Below are positions 8,782 to 15,467 of a stretch of DNA of 39,214 nt, piece after piece; the first letter of the stretch is position 1, and each line of letters opens with the position of its first letter. The notes beneath the pieces were generated by a model that was not told the origin of the DNA, made no database searches, and saw only the letters and a program-made list of their open reading frames with translations. The translations under genes were made by a program, and so were the position numbers. The stretch is from Parabacteroides distasonis. Lineage in GTDB: Bacteria > Bacteroidota > Bacteroidia > Bacteroidales > Tannerellaceae. The stretch lies in the NCBI RefSeq assembly GCF_004793765.1, contig NZ_SRYM01000036.1:1-39214 (forward strand). The letters run 5' to 3'.

Positions 8782-9312
8782 ATGGAAAAGAGAATTGGCA
8801 TGATTCAGTATTTTTGGCAAATCATATATGCCCACACGATCGCATATTTTGTCGCGGGGGTATTTGCCCTTTTGGTGATGAACTATCGGGATTTGTTCGC
8901 TACCGATGTGATATCCTCATTTATGAAGCCGGTCGATGAGCCAATCGTGGCGTTAGGGCCTGTTCTGCAGATATTTCGCGGGATACTGTTGGCTTTGGTG
9001 TTATTGCCTTTACGGAAGGTGTTTTTTGAGGAAAAGAACGGCTTAATGAAATTAGGCGTAATAATCCTAGGATTGTCCTTGCTATCAACCATTGGACCGA
9101 CAATGGGATCCTTTGAAGGATACATATATACGAAAATACCCTATATGTATCAAATGCTGGGTTATCCGGAGGCGATACTATACGTGTTGTTGTTTATCGG
9201 GATATTGCATGTCTCGATAAAATATGCTCACAGGAGAATAATCACCTTGTTATCTATATTGATAATGGCGTTGATATGCTTTTTGGGGATAATGAGCTTT
9301 GTGATGGCGTGA
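8782..9312 (+). CDS. Multi-pass inner-membrane protein of unknown function
   Basis: 176-aa hydrophobic protein with about five membrane segments: YAHTIAYFVAGVFALLVM near residues 16-33, IFRGILLALVLLPL near 64-77, LGVIILGLSLLSTIGPTMG near 91-109, ILYVLLFIGILHVSI near 131-145, and IITLLSILIMALICFLGIM near 153-171. No catalytic motif is recognised. It is transcribed alone from a promoter just upstream and is convergent with the MGMT gene: only 6 bp separate the two stop codons and no terminator hairpin is seen between them, so transcripts probably overlap. Coding status is supported by the regular membrane pattern; function is unknown. Confidence 0.8.
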   Translation: MEKRIGMIQYFWQIIYAHTIAYFVAGVFALLVMNYRDLFATDVISSFMKPVDEPIVALGPVLQIFRGILLALVLLPLRKVFFEEKNGLMKLGVIILGLSLLSTIGPTMGSFEGYIYTKIPYMYQMLGYPEAILYVLLFIGILHVSIKYAHRRIITLLSILIMALICFLGIMSFVMA

Positions 9313-9318
9313 GGTATC

Positions 9319-9630
9319 TTAAATAATGGGCAATATCTCCGCCCAAATATGCTTCTTTAAATCCACGCACCCGTTCTTTTTGAAAGCGATGCCTTCTTTT
9401 TCTAGCAGTTCCCTTTGTTCCGTCCAATTGAGAGCCAATCTCCCTTGGCTGTTTACTACCCTGTGGCAAGGCAAGTTCAGCTCTCTCGGGGCGTTGAACA
9501 TGGCTTGCCCTACCATGCGGGAACATTGTGGTCTCCGGGCGAGTTTGGCTAACTGCCCGTAGGTAACCACATTTCCCTCCGGTATTTCCTTTACGATGTT
9601 GTAAACTTCCGCATAAAAATCAGCCTTCAT
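9319..9630 (-). CDS. MGMT-family DNA alkyltransferase-like protein
   Basis: 103-aa protein equal to the C-terminal DNA-binding/active-site domain of O6-alkylguanine-DNA alkyltransferase. The motif LNLPCHRVVNSQG holds the alkyl-acceptor cysteine (C55), so it is not one of the alkyltransferase-like (Atl) proteins that have tryptophan there. The wing and recognition helix VVTYGQLAKLARRPQCSRMVGQ are typical. The N-terminal domain of Ada/Ogt is absent, normal for this short type. The start overlaps the end of the DUF169 gene by 11 bp, so the two are translationally linked, downstream of ung: a small leftward cluster with two DNA-repair genes. Confidence 0.88.
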   Translation of the reverse strand: MKADFYAEVYNIVKEIPEGNVVTYGQLAKLARRPQCSRMVGQAMFNAPRELNLPCHRVVNSQGRLALNWTEQRELLEKEGIAFKKNGCVDLKKHIWAEILPII

Positions 9631-10330
9631 CGATTCTCGCTTTTATCTTGCCCCATGCGTGCGTATCGAGGCTACACATACGCATCGTCTCGCACATCTC
9701 CTTGAAGCGAGACATCGGGATCGTGAAACTCAATACGTTGCTTTCCACATAAGGGCGGGTCGAGGGATCGAAGAAGCCAAGGAAAGCACGGTGCCCGCCA
9801 CGCCGGTTCTCATTGACGGCTTGCGTAATGGTTGCGCTACATCCCGAGCCAAAAGGCGTGGAGATGGCCTCGGGCGAGTTATTGTCGAAAAACGCCCACG
9901 TGACCAAGCCGGACAGGATATCCGGGGTAGCGAGGAACAAAAGCCCTTCCACATCCTCGAAGGAAGTAAGCCGGTCGATTCTCGCGAAATGGATATATTG
10001 CTTGGTCGCCCTTTGTACATCTATCTTCTTGATGCCTTCCAGAACCATCTCCGGTGTTTGCTTATATCGTTCTTTCAAGGAAACGAAGTTAGGTACATGT
10101 TCCGGCATGGGAGTGAATCCGGTATAGAATTTCCCACCTCCGCAACCGATGCTTTCTCCGCTCATGCTGATAATCTCCCCGTTCCTTATGGCGGGAAGCG
10201 CTTTAAACAGGCAACCTTGCGTCTTCCTTAATTCTCCCGATAGCGTATCGGAATACCAAAAGGCGATCGGTAATTCCGCTTTGCCGGAGAATGTCTCCTG
10301 ATAGTTGTCGATAAACGTTTGAATATCCAT
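9620..10330 (-). CDS. DUF169-family protein
   Basis: 236-aa cytosolic protein of the DUF169 family, recognised by LPIAFWYSDTL at the N-terminus, the cysteine/glycine segment GESIGCGGGKFYTGF (about residues 60-74), and the region FGSGCSATITQAVNEN. The family is common in anaerobes and methanogens; conserved cysteines hint at metal or Fe-S binding, but no function is established. It lies 27 bp after ung and overlaps the MGMT gene, so an operon ung-DUF169-MGMT is likely. A connection with DNA repair is an inference from position only. Confidence 0.85.
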   Translation of the reverse strand: MDIQTFIDNYQETFSGKAELPIAFWYSDTLSGELRKTQGCLFKALPAIRNGEIISMSGESIGCGGGKFYTGFTPMPEHVPNFVSLKERYKQTPEMVLEGIKKIDVQRATKQYIHFARIDRLTSFEDVEGLLFLATPDILSGLVTWAFFDNNSPEAISTPFGSGCSATITQAVNENRRGGHRAFLGFFDPSTRPYVESNVLSFTIPMSRFKEMCETMRMCSLDTHAWGKIKARIDEG

Positions 10331-10357
10331 ATGCGATTGATTTAGGTTGATTTATAC

Positions 10358-11020
10358 TTACCAATCGATTTCCGGGATGCCTTTACCCCGTAAGAAATCA
10401 TTAGCCTTACTGAAATGCTTACAACCGAAGAAACCATATTCGGCAGAGCGGGGAGATGGATGTACGGTTGTCAAGACCAAATGTCGGCTTGTATCGATAA
10501 GGGAGATCTTGGCTTTAGCGTAACTTCCCCATAACATGAATACCAGGTTTTCCCGTTCGTCGCTTAAATTCTTGATAACAGCGTCGGTGAATGTTTCCCA
10601 TCCCATGTTCCGGTGCGAACCTGTTTGGTGGGCACGTACCGTGAGGACGGAATTCATCGGAAATACGCCTTGGCTTACCCAACGATCCAAATTCCCGGAG
10701 GAAGGGATCGGTTTCCCGAGATCATCGTGGATCTCTTTGAATATATTCATCAAGGAGCCAGGAATCGCCACGCCATCGGGTACCGAGAAACAGACCCCGT
10801 AGTATTGCCCCGGATTTGGATAGGGGTCTTGTCCCAAGATAACGACTTTTATCTTCTCAAACGGGCATGCGTTAAATATATGGAATATCTGGGGCCCGGG
10901 AGGAAGTACGTGCGCTTGCTTATATTCGTTTTTGACAAATGTCACCAATTGCTCGAAATAAGGCTTGTCAAATTCTTCTTGCAGACGTTTTCTCCAACTT
11001 TCATCTATTCTAACATTCAT
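10358..11020 (-). CDS. ung: Uracil-DNA glycosylase (family 1, variant active-site motif)
   Basis: 220-aa family-1 uracil-DNA glycosylase, which removes uracil from DNA by cutting the N-glycosidic bond as the first step of base excision repair. The water-activating loop is seen as GQDPYPNPGQYYGVCFSV (residues 63-80; catalytic aspartate D65). In most family-1 enzymes this reads GQDPYH; here the histidine is proline (P68). The DNA-intercalation loop TVHPSPRSAEYGF keeps the catalytic histidine (H187), with arginine in place of the usual leucine. Length is normal. Its start codon lies only 8 bp from a 52-bp direct repeat that holds a leftward TACCTTTG promoter, giving a leader of under 20 nt. The variant form resembles the second ung copy known in some Bacteroides. 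Confidence 0.93.
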   Translation of the reverse strand: MNVRIDESWRKRLQEEFDKPYFEQLVTFVKNEYKQAHVLPPGPQIFHIFNACPFEKIKVVILGQDPYPNPGQYYGVCFSVPDGVAIPGSLMNIFKEIHDDLGKPIPSSGNLDRWVSQGVFPMNSVLTVRAHQTGSHRNMGWETFTDAVIKNLSDERENLVFMLWGSYAKAKISLIDTSRHLVLTTVHPSPRSAEYGFFGCKHFSKANDFLRGKGIPEIDW

Positions 11021-11027
11021 GGTGTTT

Positions 11028-11079
11028 TTCTTATTCTTCCACCAAAGGTACGGAGAAAAGCTTAAAATTCGAGGATTTT
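11028..11079. repeat. Left copy of the 52-bp direct repeat flanking the R-M cassette
   Basis: These 52 bases are identical to 15376-15427, in the same orientation, 4348 bp apart. Similarity continues beyond the exact match to a rightward promoter (TAACTTTG here, TAAGTTTG in the right copy) with one gap and two substitutions. The repeat starts 8 bp from the ung start codon and contains its likely promoter. Confidence 0.95.
11043..11050 (-). promoter_or_regulatory. -7 element of ung, inside the left repeat
   Basis: Minus-strand TACCTTTG is a perfect TAnnTTTG match. Transcription would start near 11036, leaving a leader of about 16 nt before the ung ATG at 11020. Confidence 0.65.
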
Positions 11080-11083
11080 ATCG

Positions 11084-11091
11084 TAACTTTG
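11084..11091 (+). promoter_or_regulatory. -7 element of the restriction-modification operon
   Basis: TAACTTTG fits TAnnTTTG, 4 bp past the left repeat and about 40 bp before the nuclease start codon. Confidence 0.65.
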
Positions 11092-11129
11092 CACATAAAC
11101 TTCATTCTGGAATTATTGTAGCAAACACT

Positions 11130-12350
11130 ATGGATACTAAGATTATTGGACAAGGATATAATCTCGATGCAGACACGTCAGTAGGGAAGGAACTGATAGA
11201 ATTGTTCAACAGCAAGAGATACGATACGTTCACTTGCCTTGTGGCATTTGCAAGTTATGGAGGTATTTCGGCGCTAACTCCCTACATCATGCGGGAGAAA
11301 GAACGTGGTGTGAAAATTAAGGTGATATTAGGTGTTGACCAGAAAGGGACTTCCAAAGAAGCTTTAGAAGAAGTTCTATCATGGGGGGTAGAGTCAAAAA
11401 TTTTTCACACTCAATCCGTAAATATATTCCATCCTAAAATCTATTTGTTTGAGAATACAGACATCTTTACACTCATCATAGGTTCAAATAATCTCACAAC
11501 AATGGGATTGGTTAAGAACATCGAATGTGCATTACTGATAAAAGATGCTAAGGGTGCGCATTCCGTGCATAATGATTTTTACATTTATTGGAAATCAATT
11601 CTTGATGGTACAGAGAGTAACCTTTATACCATAACGCAGGAATTGATCGACCTTCTCTTTGCTGATAAGATAATTGTTACTGAATCAGAAAGAGCCGATA
11701 GATATGATAACGGAAGAGACCAAATAACCTCTGCAAGTAAAAAATCTATCACTTTCAATGGAGCAAAACTACAAAGAAATCCGTCTGGTTATTCGCCCAA
11801 AAGACGACAAGTTAAAGCTAAGCGTATAACTCAAACAGCGAATCCAACAAATCCTGATCAACCGATTATTTCAGTTTCTAACGAGTCTCTTTCTGTCAAT
11901 GGAGAAGAGGTGTTAATTGCGGAAATTGGTGGTGGCCCTCGTTGGAAGCAGGTCAACTTTCCTGTAGAGATCTTTGAAAACTTCTTTGGTGCTGAGCGTG
12001 GTAACAATTCATACAACATTGAGCTTATAAACATTGCCCAAAACGGCTCACTTGGCGATATTGAAATTCGTCAGGCTGTTTCTGTGAAGAGCCATAACTA
12101 CCGTTTTGAAATACGCTGTACAGAAACAGAAGGCGCATATCCTGGTGACAGCAAACGTCCTATCGGTTTGTTTGTAAAACTAGACAATAATAAATTCCTT
12201 TATCAGATTCTGTTATCAAATTATCCAGCATACAACAATATTAGAAAGTTCCTTTATAGAGAGAGTAAGGTCAAACGTAAGGACGAACTAAGAAGATACA
12301 TTGTTCATATTGAGGCAATTCATGCTCTTTATCCAGAATTAATAGTTTAA
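11130..12350 (+). CDS. PLD-fold restriction endonuclease (NgoFVII/BfiI-like)
   Basis: 406-aa predicted nuclease. The N-terminal half is a phospholipase-D-like domain with HPKIYLF (H101, K103) and IIGSNNLTTMG (116-126), together the HxK...GSxN active site; one such site per chain means activity as a dimer, as in BfiI. The C-terminal part from about residue 245 (EEVLIAEIGGGPRWKQVNFP, then YRFEIRC and the end near IHALYPELIV) resembles the B3-like DNA-recognition domain of RE_NgoFVII and BfiI enzymes. The start at 11130 is chosen over an upstream ATG at 10965, because the latter would span the promoter and repeat and overlap ung. It is followed after one base by a methyltransferase gene. AT-rich compared with flanking genes, suggesting transfer. 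Recognition site unknown. Confidence 0.83.
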   Translation: MDTKIIGQGYNLDADTSVGKELIELFNSKRYDTFTCLVAFASYGGISALTPYIMREKERGVKIKVILGVDQKGTSKEALEEVLSWGVESKIFHTQSVNIFHPKIYLFENTDIFTLIIGSNNLTTMGLVKNIECALLIKDAKGAHSVHNDFYIYWKSILDGTESNLYTITQELIDLLFADKIIVTESERADRYDNGRDQITSASKKSITFNGAKLQRNPSGYSPKRRQVKAKRITQTANPTNPDQPIISVSNESLSVNGEEVLIAEIGGGPRWKQVNFPVEIFENFFGAERGNNSYNIELINIAQNGSLGDIEIRQAVSVKSHNYRFEIRCTETEGAYPGDSKRPIGLFVKLDNNKFLYQILLSNYPAYNNIRKFLYRESKVKRKDELRRYIVHIEAIHALYPELIV

Positions 12351-12351
12351 T

Positions 12352-13668
12352 ATGGAATATAATTTCAGAACACTGAACTACCTTGGTAGTAAACTGCGTT
12401 TGTTGGATTTCATCGAGGATAAGATACTCGACGTGACTCCTGTTGGTGCTGGGGTTTGTGATTTGTTTGCCGGTTCGGGTTGTGTATCTCGTAGGCTGTC
12501 GCGTAATTTTGCGGTAACAGCATGTGATATTCAAGGTTATTCAAAAGTGATTGACAATGCGCTGCTCAACAAGTTTGACGTTACCGATGAAAATGTAAAC
12601 AAATTCTTTGAATTATTGTATACGGAATCAGCGGAGAAACTTAGAGAGGCTTTTGCGCCACTCATACAAATGGAACATGAAGCCATTAAGAATAAGAACC
12701 TTGAAGTATTGGCTTGTATTCTCGAATATGGATCAGTTGAAGTATTCAATCTCGAACATAATCTATCATGCTTGTCTGATCAACTTCGTATGGTAAATAA
12801 TAAACTCATAAAAACAGGATTGAGTAATGAGTTGTCGCTTATTAGCCGATATTATGGTGGAGTATATTTCTCATACAAGCAAGCCGTTGAGATTGATATC
12901 ATACTGGAGACTATTCACAAATCTTTTCCATCGAACCATCGCGATTTGTATCTTGCTGCATTGCTCGGTACAGCGAGTGATATTGTTGATACGGTAGGCA
13001 AGCACTTTGCTCAACCAATTAAAGCAAGAGATGCTAAAGGCAAAATCAAAAGTACTGTTTATAATAAGGCGGTCAAGGATAAGACAATTGATGTTATAGC
13101 ACTCTACAAGGATTGGTTGCTAAAATACAAGAGCTTGACCAAGAATGACTTATGCCATTCAACTATGCAGGGAGACTTTGAAAACTGTTTAAGGAATCTT
13201 CCTGATAACGTAAGAACAGTTTATGCAGATCCTCCTTACACTCGTGACCACTATAGTCGTTATTATCATGTATTGGAGACATTGACACTTAGGGATATTC
13301 CTAAGATTTCAACAGTTACAATTCATGGCTCTACTCATGTAAGTAATGGTATCTATCGAGAAGACAGACATCAGTCGCCATTCTGTATAAAGAGCAAAGC
13401 TCTCGATGCTTTTCGAAAGATGTTTAAATTAACTTCTGCTACAAATAGGAATCTCCTCTTGTCATATTCCCCGTATGACGAAACGAAGAAATCTCATCCA
13501 CGTGTAGTAACTATGCAGCAGATTATTACTTTGGCGAAAGAGTATTTTGATAATGTGGAGACGGTGTCTGCTGGTAGTTTCAAACATAACAAGCTCAATT
13601 CTACTGAGCATTTTCTTGAAGCGTCCGATGAAGCGGAATTACTGATTGTCTGTACTAACAATAGTTGA
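12352..13668 (+). CDS. Alpha-class (D12/Dam-like) adenine-N6 DNA methyltransferase
   Basis: 438-aa DNA methyltransferase. Motif order is that of the alpha class: motif X NYLGSKLRLLDFI (about residues 9-21), motif I for S-adenosylmethionine CDLFAGSGCVSRRL (about 36-49), target recognition region in the middle, then the catalytic DPPY in VYADPPYTRDHYSRYYH (about 290-306). DPPY points to adenine N6. It starts one base after the nuclease stop and its end lies close to or overlaps the next methyltransferase gene, so the three genes are one operon. It probably protects one strand of an asymmetric recognition site, the second methyltransferase the other strand; this is inferred from the BfiI-type arrangement. 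Confidence 0.88.
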   Translation: MEYNFRTLNYLGSKLRLLDFIEDKILDVTPVGAGVCDLFAGSGCVSRRLSRNFAVTACDIQGYSKVIDNALLNKFDVTDENVNKFFELLYTESAEKLREAFAPLIQMEHEAIKNKNLEVLACILEYGSVEVFNLEHNLSCLSDQLRMVNNKLIKTGLSNELSLISRYYGGVYFSYKQAVEIDIILETIHKSFPSNHRDLYLAALLGTASDIVDTVGKHFAQPIKARDAKGKIKSTVYNKAVKDKTIDVIALYKDWLLKYKSLTKNDLCHSTMQGDFENCLRNLPDNVRTVYADPPYTRDHYSRYYHVLETLTLRDIPKISTVTIHGSTHVSNGIYREDRHQSPFCIKSKALDAFRKMFKLTSATNRNLLLSYSPYDETKKSHPRVVTMQQIITLAKEYFDNVETVSAGSFKHNKLNSTEHFLEASDEAELLIVCTNNS

Positions 13669-13681
13669 TCTTGACGTACTT

Positions 13682-15433
13682 ATGCGATTTAAAGACAATA
13701 TAAAATTTATCTATAACCCTCAAGTGTCCGTTGGTGGAGAGGATTGTAAGAATATCCTTATTAAAGGTGATAACAAGGCGATTCTTCCAGAATTGGCATC
13801 TGTGTATGGGGAAAAAATAAAGTGTATCTACATTGACCCTCCTTACAACAATGGAGACACTTATCATTATTATAATGACAATATTTCAACATCTGCTTGG
13901 CTAAAGGATATGAGAACTGTTTTTATTTGGCTTAAACAGTTGTTGAAAAGAGATGGTAGTATTTGGATTTCTATTGATGATAAGGAAATGGCATACTTGA
14001 AGATTGAGGCTGATAAGATATTCGGTCGTGAGAACTTCGCCGGTACAATAATTTGGCAACAGCGAAAGACTCGTGAGAACAGGGCCGTATTTTCTTGTAA
14101 TCATGAATATGTACTTGTTTATGCGAAGGATATCAAGGCCTTCAAGAAGTCGAGAAACCTACTTCCTGTAGAAGAAGGCTTTATTGATAGTAAATACAAG
14201 AATCCCGACAATGATCCACGAGGGCCTTGGCAATCAATTACCGCAAGTGTTCAAGCTGGTCATGCTGTGGCGAGCCAGTTCTATACAATTATATCACCTG
14301 CTGGAATTGAGTTTAATCCACCTAAAGGGCGTTGTTGGGCCTATAATCAGGAACGGATGCTTAAGGAGATCGCCAACAATAATATTTGGTTCGGATTTGA
14401 TGGTAAGAACACACCTCGCATAAAGAAGTTTCTTGCGAATGCTAAGATTGGCTTGACACCGGAAACTCTTTGGACAGGTGATAACTATGGTACAACGGAT
14501 AGTGCCAAGAAACATCTTCTTTCACTTTTTCCCGAAATGGAACAAGTGTTCGATACGCCTAAACCTGAGGAACTTATAAAGCAAATTATAGAGATTGCTA
14601 GCAATGAGGGCGAGTATGTATTAGATTGCTACATCGGTTCTGGTACAACGATAGCAACTGCACATAAATTGAAACGTAATTATATTGGTATAGAGATTGG
14701 CGACCAGATGACTGAATTGGTTACAAGACGTATGCGCAAAGTAATAGATGGTGAATCGGGTGGAATTTCGAGTAGCGTTGATTGGAAGGGAGGCGGTCAG
14801 TTCATTTTTTATAACTTCGACAAGAATAAGATGGATGAACATAAGTCTGTTGTTGAACAGACGAAACCTAAACCTTCTGTACAATATCATCAACTCAATT
14901 TTCTTGATCTTTTCAAACAATATAAAGACAGCTGTATTGTTGAGAACCACATGATTCGAGAAGATTTAGGAGCATATGCTATTCCTCGTAGCCGCTTCAT
15001 TAACATAACTAAAAATGTCTTGATAGGCAATGTGAAGAAAGATAACTTTGAACAGTATTTGGAACAATCTGCTGAGATTTATTATACAGGCTCTAGGTTT
15101 CCATCAACTGTTGCATTGAATAAGTTATACTATTTCATGCCTTACATGAAAGGCAAGGGTATCCGTGATCTTTATCTTATAAAAATTGCTCGTGTTGGTT
15201 GCCGAAAGGAAGGCCAATTAGGTGAGGACAAGAACGACTTTCGATTGGTTTTTGAAATAGAGTATGTAGATCAATTGTTTGATGACTATAAGCCAATAGA
15301 ATTGAAGATTTGGCATACATTTACCGACACTACGGTACGTGAACTGATAACAATGTATGAGAAATTTTTTAGTAGTTCTTATTCTTCCACCAAAGGTACG
15401 GAGAAAAGCTTAAAATTCGAGGATTTTGTGTAA
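13682..15433 (+). CDS. Beta-class (type III Mod-like) DNA methyltransferase with C-terminal extension
   Basis: 583-aa DNA methyltransferase. Here the catalytic motif comes first (IYIDPPYNNGDTYHYYND, DPPY at about residues 52-55) and the S-adenosylmethionine motif later (EYVLDCYIGSGTTIATAH, about 310-327), the beta-class order of type III Mod and type IIS enzymes. A further roughly 230 residues follow that I do not recognise. The last 18 or so residues (YSSTKGTEKSLKFEDFV region) are encoded by the right 52-bp direct repeat, so the natural C-terminus may have been replaced when the cassette was inserted. I chose the ATG at 13682, 13 bp after the previous stop; an earlier in-frame start at 13646 would overlap the preceding gene by 23 bp and add 12 residues. 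Confidence 0.85.
   Translation: MRFKDNIKFIYNPQVSVGGEDCKNILIKGDNKAILPELASVYGEKIKCIYIDPPYNNGDTYHYYNDNISTSAWLKDMRTVFIWLKQLLKRDGSIWISIDDKEMAYLKIEADKIFGRENFAGTIIWQQRKTRENRAVFSCNHEYVLVYAKDIKAFKKSRNLLPVEEGFIDSKYKNPDNDPRGPWQSITASVQAGHAVASQFYTIISPAGIEFNPPKGRCWAYNQERMLKEIANNNIWFGFDGKNTPRIKKFLANAKIGLTPETLWTGDNYGTTDSAKKHLLSLFPEMEQVFDTPKPEELIKQIIEIASNEGEYVLDCYIGSGTTIATAHKLKRNYIGIEIGDQMTELVTRRMRKVIDGESGGISSSVDWKGGGQFIFYNFDKNKMDEHKSVVEQTKPKPSVQYHQLNFLDLFKQYKDSCIVENHMIREDLGAYAIPRSRFINITKNVLIGNVKKDNFEQYLEQSAEIYYTGSRFPSTVALNKLYYFMPYMKGKGIRDLYLIKIARVGCRKEGQLGEDKNDFRLVFEIEYVDQLFDDYKPIELKIWHTFTDTTVRELITMYEKFFSSSYSSTKGTEKSLKFEDFV
15376..15427. repeat. Right copy of the 52-bp direct repeat flanking the R-M cassette
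   Basis: Identical to 11028-11079. It encodes the end of the second methyltransferase on the plus strand, carries a leftward TACCTTTG promoter motif, and is followed within 4 bp by the promoter of the ABC-F gene. Confidence 0.95.
15391..15398 (-). promoter_or_regulatory. Leftward -7 element in the right repeat, antisense to the methyltransferase
   Basis: Minus-strand TACCTTTG, the duplicate of the ung promoter motif. From here it would direct transcription into the 3' end of the second methyltransferase gene on the antisense strand. Activity is not shown by sequence alone. Confidence 0.45.
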
Positions 15434-15438
15434 GTTTG
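15431..15438 (+). promoter_or_regulatory. -7 element of the ABC-F/MFS operon
   Basis: TAAGTTTG fits TAnnTTTG, about 30 bp before the ABC-F start codon and directly after the right direct repeat. It overlaps the last codons of the methyltransferase. Confidence 0.65.
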
Positions 15439-15467
15439 CCTTCCGATTTGAATTTAAATAAGAAAAC

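Noticed and set aside
10965-11129. Upstream extension of the PLD-fold nuclease
   Set aside because: It would run across ung's start, the repeat and the TAACTTTG promoter, so the start at 11130 is preferred.
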